A stretch of DNA of 64,000 nucleotides from a bacterium (GTDB lineage: Bacteria > Zhuqueibacterota > QNDG01 > DSAB01), in the NCBI GenBank assembly GCA_016931965.1, contig JAFGDT010000079.1:62001-126000 (forward strand), in the 5' to 3' direction. The notes under the pieces were generated by a model. That model was not told the DNA's origin. It searched no databases and was given only the letters and a program-made list of their open reading frames with translations. The position numbers and the translations under genes are program-made. Below, one piece after another: positions 51,797 through 60,850 of the stretch (the stretch's first letter is position 1; every line of letters starts with the position of its first letter).

Positions 51797-52869
51797 AAGG
51801 TCATTCCTTCGCTTTGGCGTTCATCCGGAATGGAAGTGTCCATGGCGCCGTTGATCTGGTCGATCCAATAATCCACCAGACTAAAATTATCCGATACCTC
51901 CGGAATGGCCCCTACGGACAAGGGCAGAAAGAGCGCCTGGATGCCGGTTTTCTGCGCGATTGTGGTCGGTGCCCGCTTCTCAAAATAGGAGGCCACGAGC
52001 ATGACGGAAACCGAGTGGTCCTGGATCAGTTGAATGGTTTCTTCGACATGTTTGGGTGTGGGGGGAATCCCCGGTTTGGTTTCGATATAGCCGATGATTT
52101 GTAATCCAAAATCGCGGGCAAAATAGGACCAGTTTTTATGATAGGCAATGATCTCTTTATTCCGAAAGGGGAGGGCTTCTTTCAGCCATCCCCCCAATCG
52201 GTTCAGTAGTTTCTCGCCCTGATACTCATTCTCCAAAAATTCAAAGAGTGTTCCTGCGAGAAGGAGATCGGTCAACCGGTCTCCTCCGAACAATTGAACC
52301 AAGTTATTACCGAACATCGCCTGATCCACTTTTGTGACAAACATCTTCTGGTTATTCTCGTAAATGTCGGAATGAACAGGATCCACTTTCTTCAATCCAA
52401 TGAGTATGTTTTCTGAAATCTTTTTCCAATTAATCGGACTGGTGTGAATATGGGGGTTTCCGTAAATATGGATATCCCCTTCTGCCTGGCTCAGGGCCGT
52501 TGTCGGTTTTTCTAGGAGTTCAATTCCTGAATAGACGGTCACATAGCCGACAGCACCATCCATGATATTTTTATTGCGTGCTTTGTCCTGCAGTGTGGCA
52601 GCCCAGGATTCCAGATCCAAACCGGTCGTGATAAAAAGATCGGCATCCTGCAGCTTCAGTGCCAGGCTGGGTTTGGGTGGTACAAAGTGTGGGTCCTGGT
52701 CTCCGTGAGAAAGGGATTCCACTGTTACAAGATCACCACCGATAGCCTCTACAATGGAAGCATAATCGGAGAAGGTGGTTACCACGTTAATCTGACCCAT
52801 GAGAGAGGAGACGATCGATAATTGCATCAACAGCAGGATGATCAGCATTGCATGTGTGTTGGTTTTCAT
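51793..52869 (-). CDS. Metal ABC transporter substrate-binding protein, ZnuA-like
   Basis: A 358-residue protein with a signal peptide (LIILLLMQLSIVSSLMG). The metal ligands of cluster A-I binding proteins are seen as His in SHGDQDPHFVPPKPS, His in GNPHIHTSPIN and His in IIAYHKNWSYF, with an acidic C-terminal region. It lacks the His-rich loop of many zinc proteins. It captures a divalent metal in the periplasm for the two permeases downstream. AAAGGAG precedes the ATG. Confidence 0.93.
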   Translation of the reverse strand: MKTNTHAMLIILLLMQLSIVSSLMGQINVVTTFSDYASIVEAIGGDLVTVESLSHGDQDPHFVPPKPSLALKLQDADLFITTGLDLESWAATLQDKARNKNIMDGAVGYVTVYSGIELLEKPTTALSQAEGDIHIYGNPHIHTSPINWKKISENILIGLKKVDPVHSDIYENNQKMFVTKVDQAMFGNNLVQLFGGDRLTDLLLAGTLFEFLENEYQGEKLLNRLGGWLKEALPFRNKEIIAYHKNWSYFARDFGLQIIGYIETKPGIPPTPKHVEETIQLIQDHSVSVMLVASYFEKRAPTTIAQKTGIQALFLPLSVGAIPEVSDNFSLVDYWIDQINGAMDTSIPDERQSEGMTL

Positions 52870-52939
52870 TGGAATACTCCTTTTTATAAAAAGTTGCTCG
52901 CCAAATGGTTTGTTTATCTCTCAGAAATCTCAGATAGCC

Positions 52940-54223
52940 TTAATAGGCTTCATGTTTGTGCGGACCCATTGACCAGACCGATTGGACAAAGAATGTATGG
53001 TCATTTTCCGCATCATTCCGGTATGTATAGGTGTACTGTATTCGAAGCATCACAAACTCACTCTGCCAAAAATCCAGATTGGAGGAGAGATCCCATTCAT
53101 ATTTTGTTTGATCGATCGGGTTTTCGGAATATCCTATGCGGAATCCGATCCAGGACCATGCACCCATTTTACTGGTACAATAAGAATAAAATCCGAAACG
53201 ATTCAGATATCCGCCCGGTATGCCGCGATGGCTCAGGAAGAGCTCATTTCGGAATTCGATGGTCCTGTAGTGGGATCGATCTGCTGGCGACCATTTGACC
53301 GTCAGATCCACTCCCGCCAGTGTTGTTTTCTGTAAACCGATCTGGTTAAAGCCGTGGGCTCCGGAAAGGCCAAGTTCCAGATACGTATTCCGGGTCAGAT
53401 CCCAATAATTTTTCAAATGAGAAACGACAATCACATTGTTTTTCTTCTCATCGAAACTGATGCCATCCCCACCGGTGACGACTTCAATGTCCAACTCATT
53501 GACATGAGCCCAGAGTCTGGGTAAAAGAATGTTGGCCCCGATGCCCATTCCACCGAAATTTTCAAGACCGAATAAATTAACGAGAGCTTTTGGACGATCC
53601 ACCTGTGGCAAGCCGTGGTTGTGCCATCTATTGAGAACGCCGAATTGGGTATTGAAGAGTCCGATCTTCAGGTTTATGTTCCCCGGAAAATTTAACCACT
53701 CCATGTAGGCTTCTCCGATCATGGCCTCCAGAGGTTCGTCTCCGCCTCCCGGGATGCCTAAAAAGAATTTACCACGGGTAAAAGGATCGAGCGGTGCAAT
53801 AATATGAAATTCGGCTTCCCGCATAAAGAACCGATTTCTTCCGTCTGTTAAAGGGCCGGGATCGGTGACCATTGCGCTCTTTGCATTGGTTACGCTACCC
53901 GTGAAATCTCCTGTTAAGCTGATATTGGGATTCAAAGCCTGTAACTGTCTTTCCCCGCCTCGAAAAACCCTGGCTACGGTCGCTTCCTCTTCTTTTTCCT
54001 GACTGGCCAGGCTGGATGCTTTGTTTAAAAGCGCTTCCAGTTCCGACTGCTCGATCTCTTTTTTCCTTTCCAGTTCCAGGTTTTCGATTATTTGACTCAG
54101 GGAATCGATTTTTTCTGATAGAAATAATATCTCTTTTGTGTAGGATGATTCTTGACCATAGGATGCTGGGAAGATGCCCAAAACCAGGATTAATATATAG
54201 TATAATCCTCTGTATCTCATCAC
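52940..54223 (-). CDS. Outer-membrane porin-like protein of the metal-uptake locus
   Basis: A 427-residue protein. A signal peptide is followed by a coiled-coil stretch (residues about 27-75, EKIDSLSQIIENLELERKKE) and then a barrel region with aromatic-rich alternating strands, ending in FFVQSVWSMGPHKHEAY. The C-terminal HKHEAY holds possible metal ligands. Such barrels occur next to zinc ABC systems in several Gram-negative phyla. It starts 87 bases after the small protein gene and ends 70 bases before the ZnuA start. Confidence 0.82.
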   Translation of the reverse strand: MMRYRGLYYILILVLGIFPASYGQESSYTKEILFLSEKIDSLSQIIENLELERKKEIEQSELEALLNKASSLASQEKEEEATVARVFRGGERQLQALNPNISLTGDFTGSVTNAKSAMVTDPGPLTDGRNRFFMREAEFHIIAPLDPFTRGKFFLGIPGGGDEPLEAMIGEAYMEWLNFPGNINLKIGLFNTQFGVLNRWHNHGLPQVDRPKALVNLFGLENFGGMGIGANILLPRLWAHVNELDIEVVTGGDGISFDEKKNNVIVVSHLKNYWDLTRNTYLELGLSGAHGFNQIGLQKTTLAGVDLTVKWSPADRSHYRTIEFRNELFLSHRGIPGGYLNRFGFYSYCTSKMGAWSWIGFRIGYSENPIDQTKYEWDLSSNLDFWQSEFVMLRIQYTYTYRNDAENDHTFFVQSVWSMGPHKHEAY

Positions 54224-54274
54224 ACACTCCTATTTTTGGTGAAAAGATATCGTTCACAAATTTTTAAATATAGC

Positions 54275-54293
54275 TCAGATAAACATCATCTGA
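54275..54293. promoter_or_regulatory. Inverted repeat upstream of the metal-locus barrel gene
   Basis: Arms TCAGAT (54275-54280) and ATCTGA (54288-54293) with a seven-base spacer, 52 bases upstream of the barrel start codon. A metalloregulator operator is possible; there is no further evidence. Confidence 0.3.
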
Positions 54294-54309
54294 TCATTTT
54301 TGGGTTATT

Positions 54310-54621
54310 TTATAGAGGGGGGGCTCGAGAAAAAGGGTGTGTTGTTAGATGATTATCCTCGAATGAAAATGATTCATAAAAAACGGTTATTTGAGAATGT
54401 TGTATTGAGCGCAGAATATATTCTAAAATCACTTCGTATTCAGAATGATTCTCCTGAGCTTGGATAGTCCACTGGCAGGCAGGACAATTGTCATGAAAAC
54501 GGTAATCTGCATCATGATTGTGAAAAAGATCAACAAATAGACTTAATGTGGTGTAGAGGGCGAGAAAAAATAAAAGAGATGAGACTTGAAAGCAATTATG
54601 TCTATTTTTAATGGTCATCAC
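54310..54621 (-). CDS. Small membrane protein with His/Cys motif, metal locus
   Basis: A 103-residue protein with one hydrophobic segment (VSSLLFFLALYTTLSLFV) and then LFHNHDADYRFHDNCPACQW, which is rich in His and has CPAC. It ends in FSRAPPL. This size, one membrane helix, a His/Cys patch outside and an R-x-P-P end are shared with the protein at 57340, although the sequences differ. Role in metal handling is inferred from neighbours. Confidence 0.7.
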   Translation of the reverse strand: MMTIKNRHNCFQVSSLLFFLALYTTLSLFVDLFHNHDADYRFHDNCPACQWTIQAQENHSEYEVILEYILRSIQHSQITVFYESFSFEDNHLTTHPFSRAPPL

Positions 54622-54710
54622 TTTTTCGAATAAACCGTTGGGATAAATTCGTTTTTAAATATAAATAATATCCTATTATTTTGCAAGTTTTTTATAGATT
54701 ATTTTGATCG

Positions 54711-54723
54711 TTGACATTGTCAA
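54711..54723. promoter_or_regulatory. Palindrome TTGACA-T-TGTCAA, possible operator or -35 element
   Basis: A perfect 6+1+6 palindrome, 90 bases upstream of the small protein start at 54621. The same palindrome with another central base is at 27011. It may be a -35 element or an operator. Confidence 0.35.
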
Positions 54724-54806
54724 TATATTCTGTTGAAAATTGCAGAAGTGATTCTCAGAATTTAATAAAATGAATGTAAATATATTGGAGATTATCCATT
54801 GATAAT

Positions 54807-57113
54807 CTAAAACGCTGTTTCGAGGCTCAGATATAAGGTTCTGGGACGTACTGGACCATATATATAAGCGGGGTCCCTGTAAGCACCACGATCCAAATCT
54901 TTCTGAAATGCATTATTGATGTTCCGGATGCCCATGTTCAATTTCGTCTCGAAACTACCATTTAGAGGTACTTTATAGGTCAAACCTACATCGACCTGAA
55001 GATAATCGCCACTTCTCTCGAGGATCAGTTCAGGATCATCCTGTCCTACAATCGCTATTTCATGGGGTATATCCGCCCCGCCTATATAATCACCAGCAAT
55101 ATAAAAATCAAGTGGATTGGTTAAATAGAAGCTGAGACGGATATTCCCGGTAAGGTTGGGAGTCCTGAGAAAATGACGGCTTTTAAAGTCTTCATGGGGA
55201 GTGTCAAAGTAACCTTTTTTGTATGTCAATCCACTCCTGATTTCAATTGTACCCCAGGGACGAACACCCAGATCCAGTTCCACTCCTTTGATCTCTGCTC
55301 CTCCACTGTTCACTCTTTCCCAGAACTCAATATTCCCCTGTTTGGAAACGAAATGCTCTCTGAATGATCTCTCCAGCCTTGTCCAAAAGGCAGTCAGTGA
55401 AAAGATAAATGGAATCTCTCCCCAATCGCCATTATACTGAATGCCCCCGCTGAAAAAATGACTTCTTTCCTCTTTAAGATCCGCCGAGTTTCGAATGATA
55501 CGTTGATCCCCTTCTATGCCGCAAAGATGGAGATCTTCATCGTAAATCTGTGGCGGTTTGAAACCTGTCGTATATGTACCCCTTAGGACAAATCCTTCTC
55601 TAATTTCAAATTTCCCGTTGATGCGGGGACTGACAATCCAGTTGTTCAGTTCTGAATGTTTATCCAAACGAAAGCCGGCCACAAATTGAATCTCTTCTTC
55701 CCATCCGAAATGCATATCGTCCTGAATAAAAAGGCCCGTATTGGTAAAAACCGCATCAATATGATAGGCTGTTACTGCGGCGGTCTCGTCTTTCAGTCGA
55801 TCCTGAGTGTACTGAATCCCTCCTGTTAGCAGATGACCGGCAAGATAGTAGTTTGCCTGCAGTCCACTAATTTGAAGAGGATTGTCCGTTTTACCATAAA
55901 AATTCAGGGCATCCAGCCGGTCTTGATCCGTGTTTCCGTGAAGACCCCCGTAGTAAGATTTGCGATTTTCAAATGAGAATGAATAGTAGAACCGGTAATC
56001 GAACAGGGGACTCGTACGATGGGACCAGCGCACTGTACCACCGGAACGCCAATGTTCGATCCATTCTGCGATTTCCGCCTCATGGACAGGCAAGTCAAAC
56101 TTGTTACCTCCCCGTCTCTCTTCATGAATCCGATGAAAAGAAGTTAACAATTCACCATTTTCTGTTGGTTTGTAATACCATTCGAATCCTATGGATTCAT
56201 TTCGAAGGTCCCCCAGTTCACTGAAACCGTCTCCATTATAATCGTAAGGATCCCGCTTTCGAAATGAACCAAAAACATATGCGCCCAATGTTCCGGTCTC
56301 ATTTACCTTTTCAGCTACTGCCCCTATGTGCTGGTCCATTTTTCCCCCGGTCGCATTGCCTAAATATTTGATGCGAATCTGATTCGTCATGGGCCGCCGG
56401 GTGATCATGTTGATCACACCCGCCACTGCGCCTGCACCATAAAGTGAAGAACCGCCTCCTTTTACGATCTCGATCTGATCGACCATCTCTTCGGGAAAAT
56501 GTTCTAGACCATATACACCGGCCAGGCTGCTGACTACAGGATCCCCATCAATCAGGATCTGCGAGTATTTGCCATCCATTCCCAAGATGCGTACTTGTGT
56601 AAAGTTACAGTTCGTACAATTATTTTCCACACGGACTCCTGTGTGAAAAGAAAGCGCTTCTGCCAGATTGGAGGCCTGCTTCTGTTCGATCACGAGCCTG
56701 GGAATCACTTCCGTACGTACAGGCATATCCTCCATCCAATAGGGTGTGGCTGTACCAGTAATGACGACGGCTCCCATTTCAAGGATTGTCGGTTCAAGTT
56801 CAAAATATACGGTGATCATTTGGTCAGGTTCGAGAGATAACACTTTACGTTCCATTTTATATCCAATCATGGAGACTAAAAGATGAACTTGACCAGGCGA
56901 TACAGTGATCGAATAATCACCACTTCTATCTGTGGCGGTTCCTATGGTGGTATGTTCGACAATGATGTTTACCCCTGGAAGAGGTTCTTTTGTTTTAATG
57001 TCGATTACTTTTCCTTTGATTATACATTTAACAGAATTTGAATGAATTGTTTGTGATTGAAAAAAGACAATAAGAAAAATAATAATGCCACTATATTTTA
57101 AATTGTACCTCAT
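54807..57113 (-). CDS. TonB-dependent outer-membrane receptor, metal locus
   Basis: A 768-residue receptor. It has a signal peptide, a carboxypeptidase-like regulatory domain (residues about 32-115: GKVIDIKTKEPLPGVNIIVE), a plug domain with ENNCTNCNFTQVRILGMDG and a GGGSSLYGAGAVAGVINMIT stretch, and a 22-strand-type barrel ending in YLSLETAF. It imports a ligand with TonB/ExbBD energy. The CTNC in the plug and the neighbouring metal ABC genes point to a metal or metal-complex substrate. It lies between two small His-containing membrane proteins. Confidence 0.93.
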   Translation of the reverse strand: MRYNLKYSGIIIFLIVFFQSQTIHSNSVKCIIKGKVIDIKTKEPLPGVNIIVEHTTIGTATDRSGDYSITVSPGQVHLLVSMIGYKMERKVLSLEPDQMITVYFELEPTILEMGAVVITGTATPYWMEDMPVRTEVIPRLVIEQKQASNLAEALSFHTGVRVENNCTNCNFTQVRILGMDGKYSQILIDGDPVVSSLAGVYGLEHFPEEMVDQIEIVKGGGSSLYGAGAVAGVINMITRRPMTNQIRIKYLGNATGGKMDQHIGAVAEKVNETGTLGAYVFGSFRKRDPYDYNGDGFSELGDLRNESIGFEWYYKPTENGELLTSFHRIHEERRGGNKFDLPVHEAEIAEWIEHWRSGGTVRWSHRTSPLFDYRFYYSFSFENRKSYYGGLHGNTDQDRLDALNFYGKTDNPLQISGLQANYYLAGHLLTGGIQYTQDRLKDETAAVTAYHIDAVFTNTGLFIQDDMHFGWEEEIQFVAGFRLDKHSELNNWIVSPRINGKFEIREGFVLRGTYTTGFKPPQIYDEDLHLCGIEGDQRIIRNSADLKEERSHFFSGGIQYNGDWGEIPFIFSLTAFWTRLERSFREHFVSKQGNIEFWERVNSGGAEIKGVELDLGVRPWGTIEIRSGLTYKKGYFDTPHEDFKSRHFLRTPNLTGNIRLSFYLTNPLDFYIAGDYIGGADIPHEIAIVGQDDPELILERSGDYLQVDVGLTYKVPLNGSFETKLNMGIRNINNAFQKDLDRGAYRDPAYIYGPVRPRTLYLSLETAF

Positions 57114-57339
57114 GATCTATTTCCTTTATTCTCAATTCAACCAACCGAGAGAAACCAGTAAATAAAAGTTAAATGCCTTTAATAGAACAGGCTGTGGTTT
57201 TTATTCACTTCCATACAATAGAACCTTACAAGATTGAAACAAACACCAAGAATATATTATTACATCAGGATGATATACTTCTGTCTTTTCGGCTTTTTTG
57301 TACGGTTCAGTATGAAATTTTTAAAATGTTGGAAGATAA

Positions 57340-57720
57340 TTATGAAGTCAATTGATAAAGATGGGGTGGCCCTCTTCTTGTCAAGCAAATGAGGTAATCT
57401 GGTTGGTATATGAAAAACTCAGTAGAAGGATGATGAATTTTTATACTTTTTAATATAAGCGTGATAAAAACAAGATATATAAAAAGAGAGACAAGAACGT
57501 TGAAAATGGTATTTAGATAGATAAATTCATTCTTTGTGTGTTGATGAAAGGGTTTTGATTGATCATTGTTTTTTGAATATGGATGGGCATGTAAAATAAT
57601 GTTTCCTGTTTCATCTACATGACAATGAATATTGAAAAACAGATTATAATTTGCCCAAGCGAGAGCAAAAATTAACAAGCAAACGATTAACGACTTATTT
57701 TTTATTATATCTTTCATCAT
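57340..57720 (-). CDS. Small two-helix membrane protein with His-rich loop, metal locus
   Basis: A 126-residue protein. The first membrane segment (LIVCLLIFALAWANYNLFF) is followed by NIHCHVDETGNIILHAHPY and a further His cluster (FHQHTKN), then a second segment (FNVLVSLFIYLVFITLIL) and a tail with RRGPPH. The His-rich loop should lie in the periplasm and could bind a divalent metal. It is the first gene of the group upstream of the TonB receptor. Confidence 0.75.
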   Translation of the reverse strand: MMKDIIKNKSLIVCLLIFALAWANYNLFFNIHCHVDETGNIILHAHPYSKNNDQSKPFHQHTKNEFIYLNTIFNVLVSLFIYLVFITLILKSIKIHHPSTEFFIYQPDYLICLTRRGPPHLYQLTS

Positions 57721-57826
57721 AACATTTTGGATTGGGCACCTTTTATTTTAATATAACCCATTTTTCAGAAAAATCAAATAAGATAAATGTATAAATGGGC
57801 GCATAAAGATCAGGTTGTTATATTGG

Positions 57827-58141
57827 TTATTTTCCCCATATGGGATCATCACCGAATCTCTCATACCACCATTCCTCGTAATTGCCGGGATTCAATCGTT
57901 TGATATCTTCTTCACGAAATGAATAGGAATAGTTCCTGCAATAATTAAGGATGATTTCATATGCATGATTGATTTGTTGGGTCATCTCCTTGCATTTGGT
58001 CGGTTTTTCCTTACATTTATCAGGATGCCATTTGATCATGAGTTCCTTATAATTTTTTTTAATCTTATCCATTGTGGCGGTTTCACTCAAGTTTAATGTT
58101 TTGGCGGCTTTGATGATATCTCTGGATTGAATGCTGACCAT
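57827..58141 (-). CDS. Short J-domain (DnaJ-like) protein
   Basis: A 104-residue protein. It has a J domain at residues about 12-75 with the HPD tripeptide in MIKWHPDKCKEKPTKCKEM, and a short C-terminal stretch with EEWWYERFGDDPIWGK. It has no zinc-finger or client-binding domain. It would stimulate an Hsp70 partner. AAAGGAG precedes the ATG. Confidence 0.85.
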   Translation of the reverse strand: MVSIQSRDIIKAAKTLNLSETATMDKIKKNYKELMIKWHPDKCKEKPTKCKEMTQQINHAYEIILNYCRNYSYSFREEDIKRLNPGNYEEWWYERFGDDPIWGK

Positions 58142-58174
58142 TTTAACCGAATCTCCTTTTTTTAATAGTCTCCT

Positions 58175-58810
58175 TTATGGATGTTTTATACCCCTGATGA
58201 CGACGAATGAGCCTTCTGAGTACCCTTTTTTTATCGGTTCTATGGTTGTGATTTCTTTTAATGGTTTAAAAATTGTCTGTGCGAAATTGAAATTCTTAAA
58301 ACCACTTTTTTCCAGTTGAAAGACAACATCCTTTACGGAGTAAAAAATGGCTGTTTTATAGAATACGCTTTCATTTTTGTGTTTCAGATAGTGTTTGCCA
58401 ATTGCACTTGTTTTATTGATGAAACCGATCACAAATTGTCCCCCCGATTTGGTCACCCTGAACACTTCTTTAAATGCAAGATCAATATCATCCAAGAAAC
58501 AGATGGTGGTGACCATCAAGGCAAAATCAAACTGTGAGTCATGAAAGGGTAGTGCTTCTGCCTGGCTACCAATGACTTGAATCCCCCTCTTTTGGGCGAT
58601 CCTTCTCATTTTTTCTGCTGGTTCAATCCCCGTTCGAATATTGAGGGGAAGAGCGAATCGGCCACTGCCCACTCCAATTTCGAGTCCCTTTCCCTTCCCG
58701 GATAACATCTCTTTTATGGCTCTGAGCTCTGATTGATATACAAATGGATTTTTTTCAAACCAGTCTTCATATTGCGATGCATATTTTTCAAATGGCTCTG
58801 TCTTGATCAT
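58175..58810 (-). CDS. Class I SAM-dependent methyltransferase
   Basis: A 211-residue protein of the UbiE/type 11 methyltransferase kind. Motif I is GLEIGVGSGRFALPL near residue 39, followed by GIEPAEKMRRIAQKRGI and the hydrophobic FDFALMVTTICFLDD. The substrate cannot be told. Confidence 0.9.
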   Translation of the reverse strand: MIKTEPFEKYASQYEDWFEKNPFVYQSELRAIKEMLSGKGKGLEIGVGSGRFALPLNIRTGIEPAEKMRRIAQKRGIQVIGSQAEALPFHDSQFDFALMVTTICFLDDIDLAFKEVFRVTKSGGQFVIGFINKTSAIGKHYLKHKNESVFYKTAIFYSVKDVVFQLEKSGFKNFNFAQTIFKPLKEITTIEPIKKGYSEGSFVVIRGIKHP

Positions 58811-58836
58811 GTCATGTTACTCATCACTAACCTGAT

Positions 58837-59478
58837 TTAAAGATGGATAATCCTGCCCACACCTCCTTGAATGGTTTTTCGAGGATACAGAGAGCGTATC
58901 GTTTCCTGGTTTTGGGTGCAATGTGTGGGACAGATTAAATCGACATTCTGCAGGAGATCATACTCTTGGAATCCATGAAATCCACCTATCACTGCGTGAA
59001 TCGAACCTAAGTGTGGAACCGACTGGAAAATCGTTTTCATGCCCGGATGAGCGCATCCAATCATCAACACAAGACCTTTCTCAGTCTCGATAACGAGTGA
59101 TTGTTCAATGCCATTGAGTTCTCCAGTTGAATAAAGATTTTCATTCAGTTTTATAAAGTCAAGAACATAAATAACTTCATTCGCACGACGCACGCCCCGG
59201 AAGGAGTTGGGGCAGTAAATGGTCACCCCGGAGTTGATGTTTAAAAAAGCAGAGAGTCCGCCGGTATGATCAAAATGGGCATGGGAAATAAAAACCCTCT
59301 CTATGGATTGGGGATTGATTTTCAGGGCAGCCATGTTTGAAAGCAATATGTCTCCGTTGGCACCCGTGTCAAACAGGATAGGGGTCTCGTTTTCAATTTC
59401 AATACAGCAGGCAAATCCCCAGTCTGCCTCAAGATTTTTCTGATAAGTTGTGTTATCATAGAGTATGGTTATTTTCAT
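58837..59478 (-). CDS. Metallo-beta-lactamase-fold hydrolase
   Basis: A 213-residue MBL-fold protein. The metal motif SHAHFDHTGG lies near residue 67, with DTGANGD before it, GCAHPGMK and a His in GGFHGFQEYD after it. It resembles the archaeal and bacterial dihydropterin-linked subgroup (PhnP/COG1237-like) found in anaerobes. Its stop lies 26 bases upstream of the methyltransferase start. Confidence 0.9.
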   Translation of the reverse strand: MKITILYDNTTYQKNLEADWGFACCIEIENETPILFDTGANGDILLSNMAALKINPQSIERVFISHAHFDHTGGLSAFLNINSGVTIYCPNSFRGVRRANEVIYVLDFIKLNENLYSTGELNGIEQSLVIETEKGLVLMIGCAHPGMKTIFQSVPHLGSIHAVIGGFHGFQEYDLLQNVDLICPTHCTQNQETIRSLYPRKTIQGGVGRIIHL

Positions 59479-59922
59479 TTAAATCCACCGTCTCGTCCTT
59501 TTTTTATACTGTAAATAGTCATCACCAAATTGTCTGGTTAAATTGTTATCTTCCATAGAAATAAAAAGCACTTCCATGAGAATGATGAAGAGAATGGGAT
59601 AGAGCAATGTGAGAACCGTTCCACAAATGAGAGCTGTACCCAGCAATATCGACAGCATCCCCACATACATAGGATGTCTGCTTATTTTAAAGGGTCCTGT
59701 TGTGATCAATGTGGATGGTAATTCATGGGGTTTTACTGTGGTCGACATTTTTTTAAACAAGTGATCTGTCCAGAGGTTCAGGATGATTCCGAAAAGTATG
59801 GGTAAAATCCCTATGTATCTGAAAGGTGAGGATATCCAGTGGTATTTCGGAAACACAAAATGGGTGATCAACAGCATGATGAGAAGAAAATAAAAGTAAT
59901 TGGGAGGCATGATCTTACGCAT
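59479..59922 (-). CDS. Isoprenylcysteine-methyltransferase-like membrane protein
   Basis: A 147-residue membrane protein with four hydrophobic segments of the ICMT/PEMT family. The SAM-site motif is TGPFKISRHPMYVGML near residues 86-101, and the C-terminus has YKKRTRRWI. It probably methylates a lipid or small thiol. It abuts the MBL-fold gene directly and overlaps the DUF89 gene by eight bases. Confidence 0.88.
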   Translation of the reverse strand: MRKIMPPNYFYFLLIMLLITHFVFPKYHWISSPFRYIGILPILFGIILNLWTDHLFKKMSTTVKPHELPSTLITTGPFKISRHPMYVGMLSILLGTALICGTVLTLLYPILFIILMEVLFISMEDNNLTRQFGDDYLQYKKRTRRWI

Positions 59923-60796
59923 TGTTTTCTTTCTCCGTCTTTTTATTAAGTTTCGTTCTATTCAATACCAGGAAACTCTCTTCTTTAACCCCTATCGTAT
60001 TCGATACCAGATTGCATTTTGTAACAAGTAAAAAATAGATATTCCCGGGGATATCGGTGAGACCTTCCAGATTGCCCTGCCCTTTGGAAATAATCACATC
60101 CGCTTTTGAGAAAATATCCTTGAATTCGGGTGAAGTTGTTTCCCAAACGATACCGGGTGCGTCATCTCCTGTGGTGATGATTTTGGCATGCCGATCCACA
60201 CCCGCCGTGACAGCATCCTCGTGTGTCGCATCGTTGATGACGGGGTGACCGCGCACGGTAAAATAAACATCATCATGGTCCAGGGTTTCCAAAAACAGCT
60301 TATCCAGTACAATTTCCCCGGCATTATCACCAATATAGAGTAGGGTCTTTGCATCTGCAATATCCTTTCGAAGATCTGTTGAATGATCGATTTCTAATTC
60401 TGAGGTCAAAATTTGCTGAATCGTTTTGTCGATATCCAGTTGATGTTTTGAACCAAAATCGATTACGTTTCCTGCAATGGCCAGCCTCATGGCCGTATCA
60501 AACGGATTAGAAGCCGCTTCAACCGTTTTTTTCAATAGCGGATATTTTTGAAGCATCATTCGGTTTGAGTCTTCCTTGATTGATCGATAAGGATCGGATG
60601 ATTTCAATTCCTTCCGAAGGATGCGATGAAGATTCTGAGAAAGCAAAGGGGGAGGTTGATCATAATCCACCTCGGATAAAAAGCTGAGCAGTGAGCGTAA
60701 AACCGGTTCGGATTGTGTTTTGGAAATCGAGCCGGTTTTCACCAACCGGATATAATTCTGAATAATACAGGGAATACAATCCAGATGAATATTCAC
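59915..60796 (-). CDS. DUF89/ARMT1-family metal-dependent phosphatase
   Basis: A 293-residue protein. It begins MNIHLDCIPCIIQN with a CxxC, and has the metal-site stretches YIGDNAGEIVLDKL near residue 151, VTAGVDRHAK and ISKGQGNLEGL near 240. This is the archaeal/bacterial branch of DUF89, linked with damage-control phosphatases that remove wrongly phosphorylated sugars or cofactors. Its start is 54 bases after the DUF1847 gene on the same strand. Confidence 0.92.
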   Translation of the reverse strand: MNIHLDCIPCIIQNYIRLVKTGSISKTQSEPVLRSLLSFLSEVDYDQPPPLLSQNLHRILRKELKSSDPYRSIKEDSNRMMLQKYPLLKKTVEAASNPFDTAMRLAIAGNVIDFGSKHQLDIDKTIQQILTSELEIDHSTDLRKDIADAKTLLYIGDNAGEIVLDKLFLETLDHDDVYFTVRGHPVINDATHEDAVTAGVDRHAKIITTGDDAPGIVWETTSPEFKDIFSKADVIISKGQGNLEGLTDIPGNIYFLLVTKCNLVSNTIGVKEESFLVLNRTKLNKKTEKENNA

Positions 60797-60850
60797 ACTA
60801 TTCTACTCCATTTGTTTTCATATTCAAAACGTCAACTTATCGTGTACGTT

